From the NCBI RefSeq assembly GCF_013141775.1, contig NZ_WHOB01000016.1, positions 1-64,000 on the forward strand: 64,000 nucleotides of DNA, written 5' to 3'. Positions 41,679 to 50,053 of this stretch are shown piece by piece. The position numbers were made by a program, and so were the translations under genes. The notes beneath the pieces are model-generated. The model had not been told where the DNA came from. It searched no databases and saw nothing but the letters and a program-made list of their open reading frames with translations. Each line of letters begins with the position of its first letter. Positions within the stretch are counted from its first letter, which is position 1. The stretch comes from Paenibacillus phytohabitans (GTDB lineage: Bacteria > Bacillota > Bacilli > Paenibacillales > Paenibacillaceae).

Positions 41679-42593
41679 TTATGACGCATTAGGCATAGCT
41701 TCCTGAAGCTTAAGCGCCTTCCTGCGTCCGGAATACAGATAGACTCCAAGGCCGGCCATGACCAGCACGCCTCCTGCCCATTGTAAACCGCTCAGCTGTT
41801 CACCCAGCAGCAGGAAAGCAAGAATGCTCGCGCCGACAGGCTCTCCCAGAATATTCATCGATACTGTAGTCGCAGATGCATACTGCAGCAGCCAATTAAA
41901 CAGAATATGGCCGAATACGGTTGGCACCACCGCCAGCAGGACAAAGATGCCCCATTCCCGGGCCGGATAAGCGAAGAAAGGTGTACTTGTTACCAGATTG
42001 TAAACAGCAAATACGATGGCCGCAGAGATGAATACAATCAGGCTGTACAAATAGGAAGGCATACGCGCCACCAGCTTCTGACCGATCAGCAAATGTGCGG
42101 CTACTGCTACGGTTCCGCCAACCGACAGCATGTCACCCTTCAGGTTCTCGGCGGACAGTCCGATATCGCCCCAGCCGATAAAGACAACCCCAAAGATTGC
42201 AATAGCCATACCCAGCATAGCTGAGGCGCTGTTTCGCTCTTTATACAGTATGTACGCACCGAGCATAATGAATAACGGCTCCAGAGCCATGATCATCGTC
42301 GAGCTGGCCACTGACGTGTAATTCAGCGAGCCCATCCAGAGCAGAAAATGAAGGGCCAGCATAACACCGGAAGCGCCCAGCAGCAACCAGTCTTTCAGGC
42401 GCAGCGCCCAAGCTGCTCCGCTATAGCGGCGGGCGAACGGCAGCATCAGCAGTGAGGTGAACAGCAGCCGGTACATCCCCTGAACCGACACCGGAGCAGA
42501 CGACCATTTAATGAAGATAGAAGAAAAGGATATGGCCACAATTCCGATCACCATCAGCAGCGGAACGGGAACGGGCGGTTTTTTGGGATTCAT
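41679..42593 (-). CDS. EamA/DMT-family transporter
   Basis: 304 aa with ten hydrophobic segments in two EamA repeats: VPLLMVIGIVAISFSSIFIKWSSAPVSVQGMYRL and SMNILGEPVGASILAFLLLGEQLSGLQWAGG. The motif YTSVASSTMIMALEPLF is usual for RhaT/YdcZ-like drug/metabolite exporters. ATG at 42593 after GAAGGGGCGA. Substrate unknown. It precedes the methyltransferase on the same strand by 65 nt and may be cotranscribed with it. Confidence 0.87.
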   Translation of the reverse strand: MNPKKPPVPVPLLMVIGIVAISFSSIFIKWSSAPVSVQGMYRLLFTSLLMLPFARRYSGAAWALRLKDWLLLGASGVMLALHFLLWMGSLNYTSVASSTMIMALEPLFIMLGAYILYKERNSASAMLGMAIAIFGVVFIGWGDIGLSAENLKGDMLSVGGTVAVAAHLLIGQKLVARMPSYLYSLIVFISAAIVFAVYNLVTSTPFFAYPAREWGIFVLLAVVPTVFGHILFNWLLQYASATTVSMNILGEPVGASILAFLLLGEQLSGLQWAGGVLVMAGLGVYLYSGRRKALKLQEAMPNAS

Positions 42594-42673
42594 ACGTAGT
42601 CGCCCCTTCGTGTTTTGTAAGACTCATTATGTTAATTTAACGCAAATTGCAGAAAAAAGCAGCATTTTTCATT

Positions 42674-42715
42674 AAAAGAGACATAGAATCCGTCTTTCAG
42701 CGGGTTCCATGCCTC
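42674..42715 (-). terminator. Terminator of the alcohol dehydrogenase gene
   Basis: On the minus strand GAGGCATGGAACCCG (42715-42701) pairs imperfectly with CGGATTCTATGTCTC (42692-42678), followed by TTTT, 36 nt past the stop. Confidence 0.65.
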
Positions 42716-42750
42716 ATACGAGCTATACCAATGCTGATAAGCAACTCTAT

Positions 42751-43887
42751 CTATGGCTTAAGCACAACCTTGATGCAGTCCTCTTCCTTCTCCTGAAATA
42801 CCTGGTACCCATGCTCCGCTCGGCTGATCGGCAGCCGGTGGGTGATGATATCTGTGGGATCGAACTTATTCTCCTTAATCATCTTGTAGAGCGCCGGCAT
42901 ATAATGAATGACCGGAGCCTGTCCCATCTTCAGCGTAATATTGCGCTCAAACAGATGACCGAGCGGGAACATATTATAGTTCAGCCCATACACCCCTACA
43001 AGCTGAATCGTACCGAATTTGCGGACCACCTCTGATGCGGTACGGAACGCCCCTAGTGAACCGCCCTGCAGCATCAAGGCTGTTTCTACCTTTTCTACAA
43101 CCGTCTTCTTGGCGTCGAGACCTACACAATCAATGACCACATCGGCACCGCCGCGCGTAATCTCCTTCATGTGCTTCTCGAACTCTTTAATTTTCTCAAA
43201 ATTAAAAATTTCCACGTTATTCGTCAGCTTCGCATGCTGCAGCCGGTATGGGATATGATCGACGGCAATGACACGGGATGCGCCTTTCATCCAGGCGAAT
43301 TTCTGTGTCAGCAGACCCACCGGCCCGCATCCGAGCACAATTACGGTATCTCCGGGCTTCACGCCGGCATTCTCAACTCCCCACCAGGCGGTAGGTACAA
43401 TGTCCGAGAGGAACAGCAGCTTCTCGTCTTCCATTTCAGCATCCTCTGGAACGACAAAGGGGCCGAAGTTGCCGTACGGTACACGCAGCAGCTCGGCCTG
43501 CCCTCCGGCGAAGCCGCCGTAAGTATCCGAATAGCCCAGATAGCCGCCGGTATCCTTGGCTTCATTCGCGTGGTCACATTGGCTCTCCATCTCGTGCTGG
43601 CAGAAGAAGCATTGCCCGCAGGCTACATTAAAAGGGATAATGACACGGTCACCCTTCTTGACCTTGGTAACCTCCGGTCCCACATCTTCAACAATTCCCA
43701 TAGGCTCATGGCCGATAATGTAATCATCATGCATGCCGGGGATTTCGCCATTATAGATATGCAGATCCGATCCGCAAATGGCGGTTGAGGTAATGCGGAC
43801 AATGATATCATCCTTCTTTTCAAGCCGCGCATCAGCGACTTCCTTAACCTCGACTTTCTTCTTGCCCTGATAGGTTACTGCCTTCAT
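42751..43887 (-). CDS. Zinc-dependent alcohol dehydrogenase (formaldehyde dehydrogenase-like)
   Basis: 378 aa medium-chain dehydrogenase. ATG at 43887 is chosen because AAGGAG lies 11 nt upstream; a GTG at 43899 sits too close to it. The catalytic zinc site is AICGSDLHIYNG (Cys about 37) and GHEPMGIVEDVG (His, Glu). The structural zinc loop is ACGQCFFCQHEMESQCD, and the NAD-binding site is VIVLGCGPVGLLTQ with the acidic residue at VIAVDHIP. The long inserted segment after the structural zinc (YLGYSDTYGGFAGGQAELLRVPYG) is typical of glutathione-independent formaldehyde dehydrogenase-like enzymes. Confidence 0.9.
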   Translation of the reverse strand: MKAVTYQGKKKVEVKEVADARLEKKDDIIVRITSTAICGSDLHIYNGEIPGMHDDYIIGHEPMGIVEDVGPEVTKVKKGDRVIIPFNVACGQCFFCQHEMESQCDHANEAKDTGGYLGYSDTYGGFAGGQAELLRVPYGNFGPFVVPEDAEMEDEKLLFLSDIVPTAWWGVENAGVKPGDTVIVLGCGPVGLLTQKFAWMKGASRVIAVDHIPYRLQHAKLTNNVEIFNFEKIKEFEKHMKEITRGGADVVIDCVGLDAKKTVVEKVETALMLQGGSLGAFRTASEVVRKFGTIQLVGVYGLNYNMFPLGHLFERNITLKMGQAPVIHYMPALYKMIKENKFDPTDIITHRLPISRAEHGYQVFQEKEEDCIKVVLKP

Positions 43888-43976
43888 GTTGAGCGTCACT
43901 CCTTCAGAAGTAAGGTATGGACATAGCAGGCTGTAAATTCACGCTACACTATGTTATAACCCCAAATCCTCCGGCT

Positions 43977-44795
43977 TTATCCGTGCAGCAGCGGAGAATA
44001 CATCATCAGCGCATGGTTCTCGGCGACAGCCTCATCACCCGCCAGCTCTCCTGTAAGCGTAAGCACCCTGCGGCGGATAGCGTTACTTCGTACATATCCT
44101 CCCCACGGCTCCAGGCTGATCACATGGCCGTCTTCATAGACCTCATAATTGTAGAGCTGCCGGCTGTCACAACGCCACTCCCCGTGCAGATGGGTTTCAT
44201 CCAGGTAAAGCTTCAGCTGGTAGGTGTACTCCGTATCATTTCTAAGCTGTAAATCCAGATAGTTATAGGAACAGGTGGCCCCGCTGCCAAAAGGCTGTGT
44301 CCGCTGCTCATCGGGAAAAACATCATAGCTGTGCCGGTGCCGTTCAGTAACCGTGAGCGGTGTATGCAGCGCCATCCAGTAGATCAGATTCGACAATTGG
44401 CAGAGTCCGCCTCCCGTTCCGGACCGGAAACCGCCATAATGCAGAACCATTCCATCCAGATAACCCTTCCTGCGGGTCGGCTTGCCGATACTCCGCCAAT
44501 AGGAGAACGTCTCGCCGGGACGGATGACCAGTCCGTCAAGCTTGGCAACAGCCAGGCGCAAATTCGTTATTTTATTATACTGCAGCTGCATATCGACATT
44601 ACGCAGGCTCCGAAGCAGAGGTGTGGCATGGCTGGCCGCCTCATAAGGCAGAGCTTCCGGGCGAAGTTCCTTGGCGAGCCTGCCACGTGCTGTGATCCAT
44701 TTCCAATATCTTTTCCAGATAAAAAAGCGCTTGCCGGCAAATAATCTCAGCCTGGAGCGGCGGATCGGCTTCATTGCGGTAATTACCGGATTCAT
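43977..44795 (-). CDS. VanW family protein
   Basis: 272 aa. The VanW core is plain: LAVAKLDGLVIRPGETFSYWRSIGKPTRRKGYLDGMVLHYGG, GTGGGLCQLSNLIYWMALHTPL, VTERHRHSYDVFP, and FGSGATCSYNYLDLQL. Related domains sit in vancomycin-resistance clusters and L,D-peptide-type surface proteins, but this short form has no signal peptide and no known activity. A basic N-terminus (MKPIRRSRLRLFAGKRFFIW) is usual. The start overlaps the hydrolase stop by 4 nt (ATGA). Confidence 0.87.
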   Translation of the reverse strand: MNPVITAMKPIRRSRLRLFAGKRFFIWKRYWKWITARGRLAKELRPEALPYEAASHATPLLRSLRNVDMQLQYNKITNLRLAVAKLDGLVIRPGETFSYWRSIGKPTRRKGYLDGMVLHYGGFRSGTGGGLCQLSNLIYWMALHTPLTVTERHRHSYDVFPDEQRTQPFGSGATCSYNYLDLQLRNDTEYTYQLKLYLDETHLHGEWRCDSRQLYNYEVYEDGHVISLEPWGGYVRSNAIRRRVLTLTGELAGDEAVAENHALMMYSPLLHG

Positions 44796-45319
44796 CGGAA
44801 GGTTACTTCCTGCTCCGAGCGCAGCGCAGCAATTCCGGAGCCAAGCGCATCATTATGCTGCTTCACGATTTCTTCACCTGTGAGATGGTTATCATCGAAG
44901 GTACTATGTGCATCCTTGACCAGTACGCTGGAATACCCAAGGCTATGTGCGCGTCTGCTGGTCGCATTCACACAGTAATCCGTCTGCATCCCGCAGATAA
45001 CCAGCTCCGTCACTCCAAGCCGTTCAAGCTCTTCCTGAAGCCCGGTGAGATGGAAGGAATCCGGAGTTGTCTTCTCGATAACCTTCTCCCCTGCCTGCGG
45101 TGCAATGCGGCTGCTGATCTCCCAGGTAGGGATCCCCTTCACAAATCCCCCCTCTTCTTCGGTATGCTGGATGTAAATCACCGGAACCCCGGCTAAGCGG
45201 GCCTTGTCCAGCAGCGAGCTGATCCGTTCCAGAACCCCTTCTTCGTCATACAGCTTCATATCAGGATAAGCAAACATCGCCTCTTGAACATCAATGATCA
45301 GTAATGCGGTTGACATCAT
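44792..45319 (-). CDS. Isochorismatase-family cysteine hydrolase
   Basis: 175 aa. Catalytic triad positions of the family are visible: Asp in LLIIDVQEAMF, Lys in EKVIEKTTPDSF and Cys in GMQTDYCVNATSRRA. It is likely an amidase or nicotinamidase-like enzyme acting on a small amide, rather than true isochorismatase, since no siderophore synthesis genes are adjacent. GGAGGG precedes two possible starts, ATG at 45319 and 45316. Coupled to the VanW gene. Confidence 0.87.
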   Translation of the reverse strand: MMSTALLIIDVQEAMFAYPDMKLYDEEGVLERISSLLDKARLAGVPVIYIQHTEEEGGFVKGIPTWEISSRIAPQAGEKVIEKTTPDSFHLTGLQEELERLGVTELVICGMQTDYCVNATSRRAHSLGYSSVLVKDAHSTFDDNHLTGEEIVKQHNDALGSGIAALRSEQEVTFR

Positions 45320-45337
45320 AAATCCCTCCCCGGACTG

Positions 45338-45478
45338 TTATTCTCCTGCTGCAGACTTTCTCCTGCATACCAGCTGGACCGGATTGCCGTCCGGATCACT
45401 TATCCATGCGGATCGCAGATCATTTAGGAAATCAGGCGCTGCCGACAGAAGTATGCTGTAACCATTGCGTTTAAGCAC
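45338..45478 (-). pseudogene. C-terminal fragment of a VOC/glyoxalase-family gene
   Basis: A 46-residue frame from GTG at 45478 to TAA at 45338. It ends in SAWISDPDGNPVQLVCRRK, the closing strand pair of the vicinal-oxygen-chelate fold. The first 70-odd residues of the family are absent and no matching coding sequence is found upstream. GGGAG lies a few nt before the GTG, so a short product is possible, but a remnant is more likely. Confidence 0.55.
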
Positions 45479-45507
45479 TAATACTCCCTAATATTATAAC
45501 TGATAAT

Positions 45508-45669
45508 TCACTCTGGTAGCTTATCCGAGATCACCAGGATAAAGGTAGCCAGCGGTCCCAGCAGCAATGACAGCAGAAACCAGTTTAATCCGCTCCGGTT
45601 TTTCCCCTGGGCAATTCCCGCATTAATCAGTGCCAGCGTTCCCCAGCCTGCGTAGTATCCGTTCTCCAT
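45508..45669 (-). CDS. Small membrane protein, 53 aa
   Basis: ATG at 45669 follows GGGGGAATTGAA. The sequence has a short amphipathic start (ENGYYAGWGTLALINAGIAQ), the basic stretch GKNRSGLNW and a membrane helix (FLLSLLLGPLATFILVI), ending in a charged tail. This arrangement (N-rS-G-x-x-W-F-x-L-x-x-x-L-G-P) is common in small bacterial membrane proteins of unknown role. Real coding is likely but function is not known. Confidence 0.6.
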   Translation of the reverse strand: MENGYYAGWGTLALINAGIAQGKNRSGLNWFLLSLLLGPLATFILVISDKLPE

Positions 45670-45826
45670 TTCAATTCCCCCTCATACATGATCATCCATC
45701 AAGTATATTACGCCTGTAATGGGTGATGCACCTCCGCTTGTTACATTAATCCTAATAATTACATTAAAAGGTATTGGGTACCGGCACCCCGAAGGAAGAG
45801 CAGGCGGACCGGGGGACTATAACACA

Positions 45827-45861
45827 AAGACCGGACCTCCGCATCGCAGAGGTCCGGTCTT
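45827..45861 (-). terminator. Terminator of the queFCDE operon
   Basis: A perfect 13-bp stem, AAGACCGGACCTC (45827-45839) with GAGGTCCGGTCTT (45849-45861), 25 nt past the queE stop. Upstream to 45690 no feature is seen. Confidence 0.8.
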
Positions 45862-45885
45862 CATTCAATATACAATGTGCAAGCC

Positions 45886-46608
45886 TTACTTGCCCCGCTT
45901 ATTATGCCAGATGAGTGCGTGAAGCTGCGGCAGCACCCGCGCCTTGTTCATCTGCGGGTCGGCAATTACCAGATTAAACAGCCATTCCAGCCGGCCCAGC
46001 AGGCGGCCTGAAATGTCGCCTTCCTCGGTGACATTATCATTCCCCGGCTGAAGGAACAGCGGGACCTCCGGGTACCTGAAATGTACCTTCCGGGCATATT
46101 CATAATCCTCCTGGCTAAAAACAACCACCTTCAGGCTATGGGCAGCCTTGCCGTTACTGCCGACTCTAAGCATAATCTCATCCAGCTTGTCCCAATCCGT
46201 CTTCATCCCGGAGCTTGGCGGCTTGGGGCTGATCGTCAGCACATCGACATCACTGAACCAATCCTGCCAGCGGCTGCCCTGTGTCTCGATGGCCGCCTGG
46301 ATACCGCGTTCGTGGAGCAGGGTGATGAATTCACCCATGGCTTCCCCGATTAGCGCCGGATTGCCCCCGGAGATGGTTACGCAATTAAAGTTATCTCCCG
46401 CCAGTTCAAGCAGCCCGGCGAGAATCTCCTGCGGTTCCATCGGGGTTACTTTATCTTTCGCCGAACCATCCCAGGTGAAGGCGGAATCACACCAGCCGCA
46501 GCGGTAATCGCAGCCGTAGGTGCGGACGAACATCGTTTTGACACCAATGACCGCCCCTTCCCCCTGAATCGTCGGGCCGAACATTTCGATAACCGGTATT
46601 TTACTCAT
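45886..46608 (-). CDS. queE: 7-carboxy-7-deazaguanine synthase
   Basis: 240 aa radical SAM enzyme converting 6-carboxytetrahydropterin to 7-carboxy-7-deazaguanine in queuosine/preQ1 synthesis. The 4Fe-4S motif is GCDYRCGWCD (CxxxCxxC), with the family's insertion before TISGGNPAL and the tail LQPGNDNVTEEG. ATG at 46608 is placed 8 nt after GGAGG; it lies within the end of queD (overlap 8 nt). Last gene of the operon. Confidence 0.93.
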   Translation of the reverse strand: MSKIPVIEMFGPTIQGEGAVIGVKTMFVRTYGCDYRCGWCDSAFTWDGSAKDKVTPMEPQEILAGLLELAGDNFNCVTISGGNPALIGEAMGEFITLLHERGIQAAIETQGSRWQDWFSDVDVLTISPKPPSSGMKTDWDKLDEIMLRVGSNGKAAHSLKVVVFSQEDYEYARKVHFRYPEVPLFLQPGNDNVTEEGDISGRLLGRLEWLFNLVIADPQMNKARVLPQLHALIWHNKRGK

Positions 46609-47083
46609 GGTCACAGCCTCCGTACAGACGGTAAGACGGCCCCGCTTCCGGAATGTCTGCCGCCAGCACCTCCGCCCAGGAGGTCGGAGTCTCCCACAGC
46701 TTGACCGAATAGACCGGCAGAGAAGCCCGCTTCAGTTCATAAGCGATGTATGCTGACATGTTCTCCGCCGTCGTACGGAACGACAGCAGTGCTACCTTCG
46801 AGCCGGTTGCCTTAAGTGTCTTCAGTACAGGCTCATTACCCATGGCCAGAAAAGCATGATCCAGCCGGTCGATTACAAGCTGCTTCACGGTCGCTTTGAT
46901 GTCGCTGAAATCGACAACAAACCCCTCATCCGACTGGCCGTGCTCCACGGACGGAACGCCCTTCAGTACAACCTCAAGCTTATACGTATGCCCGTGCAGA
47001 TTACTGCATTTCCCCTTGTGCCCGATCAGCTGATGGGCGGCGTCGAAGGTAAAGATTTTGCAGACAGATACTTCGCCCAGCAT
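46601..47083 (-). CDS. queD: 6-carboxy-5,6,7,8-tetrahydropterin synthase
   Basis: 160 aa, QueD/PTPS-I family. Zinc ligands are FDAAHQL, NLHGHTYKLEV (His-x-His), the catalytic Cys is in KGKCSNLHGH, and SFRTTAENMSAYIAYEL holds the substrate Glu. It makes 6-carboxytetrahydropterin from dihydroneopterin triphosphate. Its ATG shares one nt with the queC stop (TAATG). Confidence 0.95.
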   Translation of the reverse strand: MLGEVSVCKIFTFDAAHQLIGHKGKCSNLHGHTYKLEVVLKGVPSVEHGQSDEGFVVDFSDIKATVKQLVIDRLDHAFLAMGNEPVLKTLKATGSKVALLSFRTTAENMSAYIAYELKRASLPVYSVKLWETPTSWAEVLAADIPEAGPSYRLYGGCDHE

Positions 47084-47745
47084 TATAGTCCAGCCTCCTG
47101 GCGCTCCGCCTCATATTGCTCAAGGCCGCGCTGGCGCAGCAGACATGCCGGACAGGTGCCGCAGCCGCTGCCGATAATCCCGTTGTAGCAGGTAAGCGTC
47201 TGCTCACGGATATAGTCGAAATAGCCAAGCTCGTCGGCCATTTTCCAGGTTTCTTTTTTGTCCAGCCACATCAGCGGGGTATGAATCACGAACTCATAAT
47301 CCATCGACAGATTGAGTGTGACATTCAGTGATTTCACGAACACATCCCGGCAATCCGGATATCCGCTGAAGTCCGTCTGACAGACACCGGTGATGATATG
47401 GCTATAGCCCAGCTGTTTGGCCAGAATCGCTGCAAAGGACAGGAACAGCAGGTTCCGCCCATCTACAAATGTACTCGGAAGCTCCTCTCCCTCCCCGGCA
47501 GCGATTTCGATATCATCCCGGGTTAGCGCGTTCGGGGCCAGCTGATTCAGCAGTCCCAGATCGAGAATATGCTGCTTCACCCCAAACTTAGCGGCAATCT
47601 CCTTGGCAACCTCAATCTCAGCGGCGTGCCGCTGATTATAATTAAAAGTAACAACCTGAACCTCCTGGAACTGCTGCAAAGCCCATACCAGACAGGTGGT
47701 GCTGTCTTGGCCGCCGCTGAAGACGACCAGTGCTTTTTTATTCAT
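47083..47745 (-). CDS. queC: 7-cyano-7-deazaguanine synthase
   Basis: 220 aa ATP-pyrophosphatase-type enzyme that converts 7-carboxy-7-deazaguanine to preQ0. The PP-loop is [15 protein letters not shown], with [14 protein letters not shown] and [16 protein letters not shown]. The C-terminal zinc site is [22 protein letters not shown] at 47745 after GGAGAGAAC. It follows queF by 40 nt. Confidence 0.95.
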   Translation of the reverse strand: MNKKALVVFSGGQDSTTCLVWALQQFQEVQVVTFNYNQRHAAEIEVAKEIAAKFGVKQHILDLGLLNQLAPNALTRDDIEIAAGEGEELPSTFVDGRNLLFLSFAAILAKQLGYSHIITGVCQTDFSGYPDCRDVFVKSLNVTLNLSMDYEFVIHTPLMWLDKKETWKMADELGYFDYIREQTLTCYNGIIGSGCGTCPACLLRQRGLEQYEAERQEAGL

Positions 47746-47785
47746 TGTAAGTTCTCTCCTCCTTATTGTTCTGTGTGCTGAGGGA

Positions 47786-48286
47786 TTAACGGTTATCCAC
47801 TTTCTCGGGATACAGGTCGTGGTTCATCAGCCGGTGCTCGGCCATGGCCTCATATTTCGTTCCCGGACGCCCCCAGTTGCAGTAAGGATCGATGGAAATG
47901 CCGCCGCGCGGCGTGAACTTGCCCCAGACCTCAATGTAGCGGGGCTCCATCAGCGAGATCAGATCATTCATAATAATGTTGACACAGTCTTCATGGAAAT
48001 CCCCGTGATTGCGGAAGCTGAACAGATAGAGCTTCAGGGATTTGGATTCAACCATTTTGATATCTGGAATATACGAGATATACATCACGCCGAAATCCGG
48101 CTGTCCGGTAACGGGACACAGGCTGGTGAACTCCGGGCAGTTGAATTTGACAAAATAATCACGGCCGGGATGCTTGTTATCGAACGCCTCCAGAATTTCC
48201 GGAGCATAGCCGAAATTATACTTCGTGCCTTGATTCCCCAGCAGGGTAACCTCCTGCATTTCCTCTTTCAGTCTGCCTTCTGACAT
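47786..48286 (-). CDS. queF: NADPH-dependent 7-cyano-7-deazaguanine reductase
   Basis: 166 aa, the short (unimodular, YkvM-type) QueF that reduces preQ0 to preQ1. The catalytic Cys is in [17 protein letters not shown] with the downstream Asp, the QueF motif is [24 protein letters not shown], and [20 protein letters not shown] follows. ATG at 48286 has GAGAGGGG upstream. First gene of the operon, directly under the preQ1 riboswitch. Confidence 0.95.
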   Translation of the reverse strand: MSEGRLKEEMQEVTLLGNQGTKYNFGYAPEILEAFDNKHPGRDYFVKFNCPEFTSLCPVTGQPDFGVMYISYIPDIKMVESKSLKLYLFSFRNHGDFHEDCVNIIMNDLISLMEPRYIEVWGKFTPRGGISIDPYCNWGRPGTKYEAMAEHRLMNHDLYPEKVDNR

Positions 48287-48398
48287 GACAAAAAACCCCT
48301 CTCTTTTCCCTAGGCTCACGGCCTGAACTGGAAAGAAGAACGAGATTTCGAAAACCTGGCTCTACTAAGATGAGACACGCGCGGCATAACAAGAAATA

Positions 48399-48420
48399 AG
48401 TACAGGCAAATGCCCGTACT
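48399..48420 (-). terminator. Expression-platform terminator of the preQ1 riboswitch
   Basis: AGTACAGGCA (48399-48408) pairs with TGCCCGTACT (48411-48420), one G-U pair, 2-nt loop. On the minus strand it is followed by TTATTTCTTG. It lies 48 nt after the aptamer and before queF. CCGGATATCCGG (48431-48442) between them may take part in an alternative fold. Confidence 0.6.
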
Positions 48421-48467
48421 CTTTAAGCTCCCGGATATCCGGAAAGCTGCTCATGCCTGTAGCGGTC

Positions 48468-48502
48468 TTAGTTTTTTATAGAGGGAGTTTGCGAACCTCT
48501 CC
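48468..48502 (-). ncRNA. PreQ1-I riboswitch aptamer
   Basis: On the minus strand the segment reads AGAGGTTCGCAAACTCCCTC followed by TATAAAAAACTAA, the conserved preQ1 class I aptamer: a short stem AGAGG/CCTCT, loop CGCAAACTCC, and the A-rich tail that forms the pseudoknot. It stands at the head of queFCDE, the genes for preQ1 synthesis, so ligand binding would shut the operon off. Confidence 0.92.
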
Positions 48503-48562
48503 TGCGCTTGCGCGCGCAGATTCCTTCTTTGTGCTTATGACTATACATAGGGTGCGTCTTGA

Positions 48563-48592
48563 ACTATACCATGATTGCCGGAGGCTTGACAA
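48563..48592 (-). promoter_or_regulatory. Promoter of the que operon
   Basis: On the minus strand TTGTCA (48592-48587), an 18-nt spacer and TATAGT (48568-48563), about 55 nt before the aptamer. Confidence 0.6.
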
Positions 48593-48595
48593 CCC

Positions 48596-49336
48596 TCACA
48601 GCTGATCCAGAATCAGCGAGCACAGCAGCCCCATCGCAGCGATGAATCCCGTTAGCGGTCCGCCGTCCTCATAGGCTTCAGGCATCATGCTGGAGGAGAC
48701 CATCGTGATAATCCCGCCCCCGGCAAAAGAAGCAATCATCGCCTCCGTATACCCGCTTGCATGGTCCATAAATGTATAGCCAGCACCTGAAGCCAGGGTG
48801 GAGATTACCAGTACGCCGAGCCAGAGCAGCATAATTTTTCTTTTGCCGTAGCCGTCCTGCTTCAGCCCGGCCGTGCTCGACAGCCCTTCCGGAATATTGC
48901 TGATAAAAATAGCGATAACCAGCAGCAGACTTACACCTTGGCCGGCAATCAGACTGGCCCCGATCATGATCGACTCAGGAATAGCATCCAGTACCGTTCC
49001 GGCAAAAATAGCCATGCCGCTCCCGCCTTTAGCTTCCGTCTTCCCTGATGCTCTGGCTGAGCGTTTGCGGCCGGCTCCGCCTTTTCGCGAGATATACCAG
49101 TCAAACAGCGTGAACACCAACGCTCCTGCGGTAAAACCGATGATCGTCGGGGTCAGCCCGCCGTCACTCGCGGAATCCTCCAGCAGTTCATAAGCAGCTG
49201 CTCCGATAAGTACGCCTGTCCCGAAAGCCATAATGAAGCCGATCAGCTTGGTGGGAATGGACAGGAACAGAGCGAGCAACGCCCCGAGTAATACAGCTGA
49301 GCCGGAAATGGCGCCCCACATCAATGCACCCCACAT
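48596..49336 (-). CDS. ZIP-family divalent metal transporter
   Basis: 246 aa with about eight membrane helices. ATG at 49336 follows GGAAGG by 8 nt. ZIP-type metal-binding helices are AGTVLDAIPESIMIGASL (D-x-x-P-E) and AIFISNIPEGLSSTAGL (N-x-P-E-G), as in ZupT-like proteins. The cytosolic loop is basic and Gly/Ser-rich (RKGGAGRKRSARASGK) rather than His-rich. Imports zinc or another divalent ion, by family. It ends just upstream of the que promoter on the same strand. Confidence 0.82.
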   Translation of the reverse strand: MWGALMWGAISGSAVLLGALLALFLSIPTKLIGFIMAFGTGVLIGAAAYELLEDSASDGGLTPTIIGFTAGALVFTLFDWYISRKGGAGRKRSARASGKTEAKGGSGMAIFAGTVLDAIPESIMIGASLIAGQGVSLLLVIAIFISNIPEGLSSTAGLKQDGYGKRKIMLLWLGVLVISTLASGAGYTFMDHASGYTEAMIASFAGGGIITMVSSSMMPEAYEDGGPLTGFIAAMGLLCSLILDQL

Positions 49337-49580
49337 TATGCTCACCTTCCCCGTTTATGTATTGTTAATAGAAATGCATAGATGTAGTTTACACCCTAAT
49401 GGGCAACGGCAAACAATGCATCTTCCGGCGTGCACCTATTCGGGATCTATTCTTTTACGCTTATATTTTTATTTATGATGTTAATCATTAATATCATTAA
49501 TAAATACGATGGATTCATTTGCCCGGAAAAGGGTAACTTAGAATTATCAATCTCTTACTAACCAAAGGATGGGATCCTAT

Positions 49581-49916
49581 ATGGAACAAAACGTACAGAA
49601 GCTTATCGATTGGCTGGAGGCGCAGGAGCATCCAACCCTGGTGATCAAGAAGCAGGAGCTGGATGATCTGGATACAGTTCACTTTAATCTGGACACCGTA
49701 GACTACCGCAATGCTGAAGATGTCCTTGATGAATACCTGGGCAGTGCACTGATTCTGCGGGGAACGGGAAATACACTCAATGCAGACGGTGAGCTTGTGC
49801 CGCTTCCGCAGCCTAATTATGAGATCGCGGTCAGCGGGCTGAAGCTGAATACAGTAGCTGAGGATAATGTCGAGCTGGAGACGGACAGAGCGAAATATTC
49901 CTTAGCCTTAAGCTGA
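49581..49916 (+). CDS. Conserved hypothetical protein, 111 aa
   Basis: ATG at 49581 after AAAGGATGGGA. An acidic, soluble protein: EQNVQKLIDWLEAQEHPTLV at the N-terminus, then KKQELDDLDTVHFNLDTVDY, SALILRGTGNTLNADGELVP and ALS at the end. It has no membrane segment or Cys. I do not recognise the family. It is a single-gene unit with its own terminator. The 235 nt between this start and the ZIP gene hold repeated TTAAT/ATTAA segments but no clear site. Confidence 0.6.
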   Translation: MEQNVQKLIDWLEAQEHPTLVIKKQELDDLDTVHFNLDTVDYRNAEDVLDEYLGSALILRGTGNTLNADGELVPLPQPNYEIAVSGLKLNTVAEDNVELETDRAKYSLALS

Positions 49917-49981
49917 ATGATCTAGTATTACAGGAAAGTTGTGCGCGTCATGTTTATTTCCCCTCTACTTGAGACACATAC

Positions 49982-50012
49982 AGGCCATGGGTGAAACACA
50001 CCCATGGCCTTA
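49982..50012. terminator. Terminator after the 49581 gene, perhaps also for murB
   Basis: A perfect 12-bp stem, AGGCCATGGGTG (49982-49993) with CACCCATGGCCT (49999-50010), between two converging genes. Confidence 0.75.
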
Positions 50013-50053
50013 CACACGTCTATTGATTCAGATACAAGAATTTATAAGCTGAT

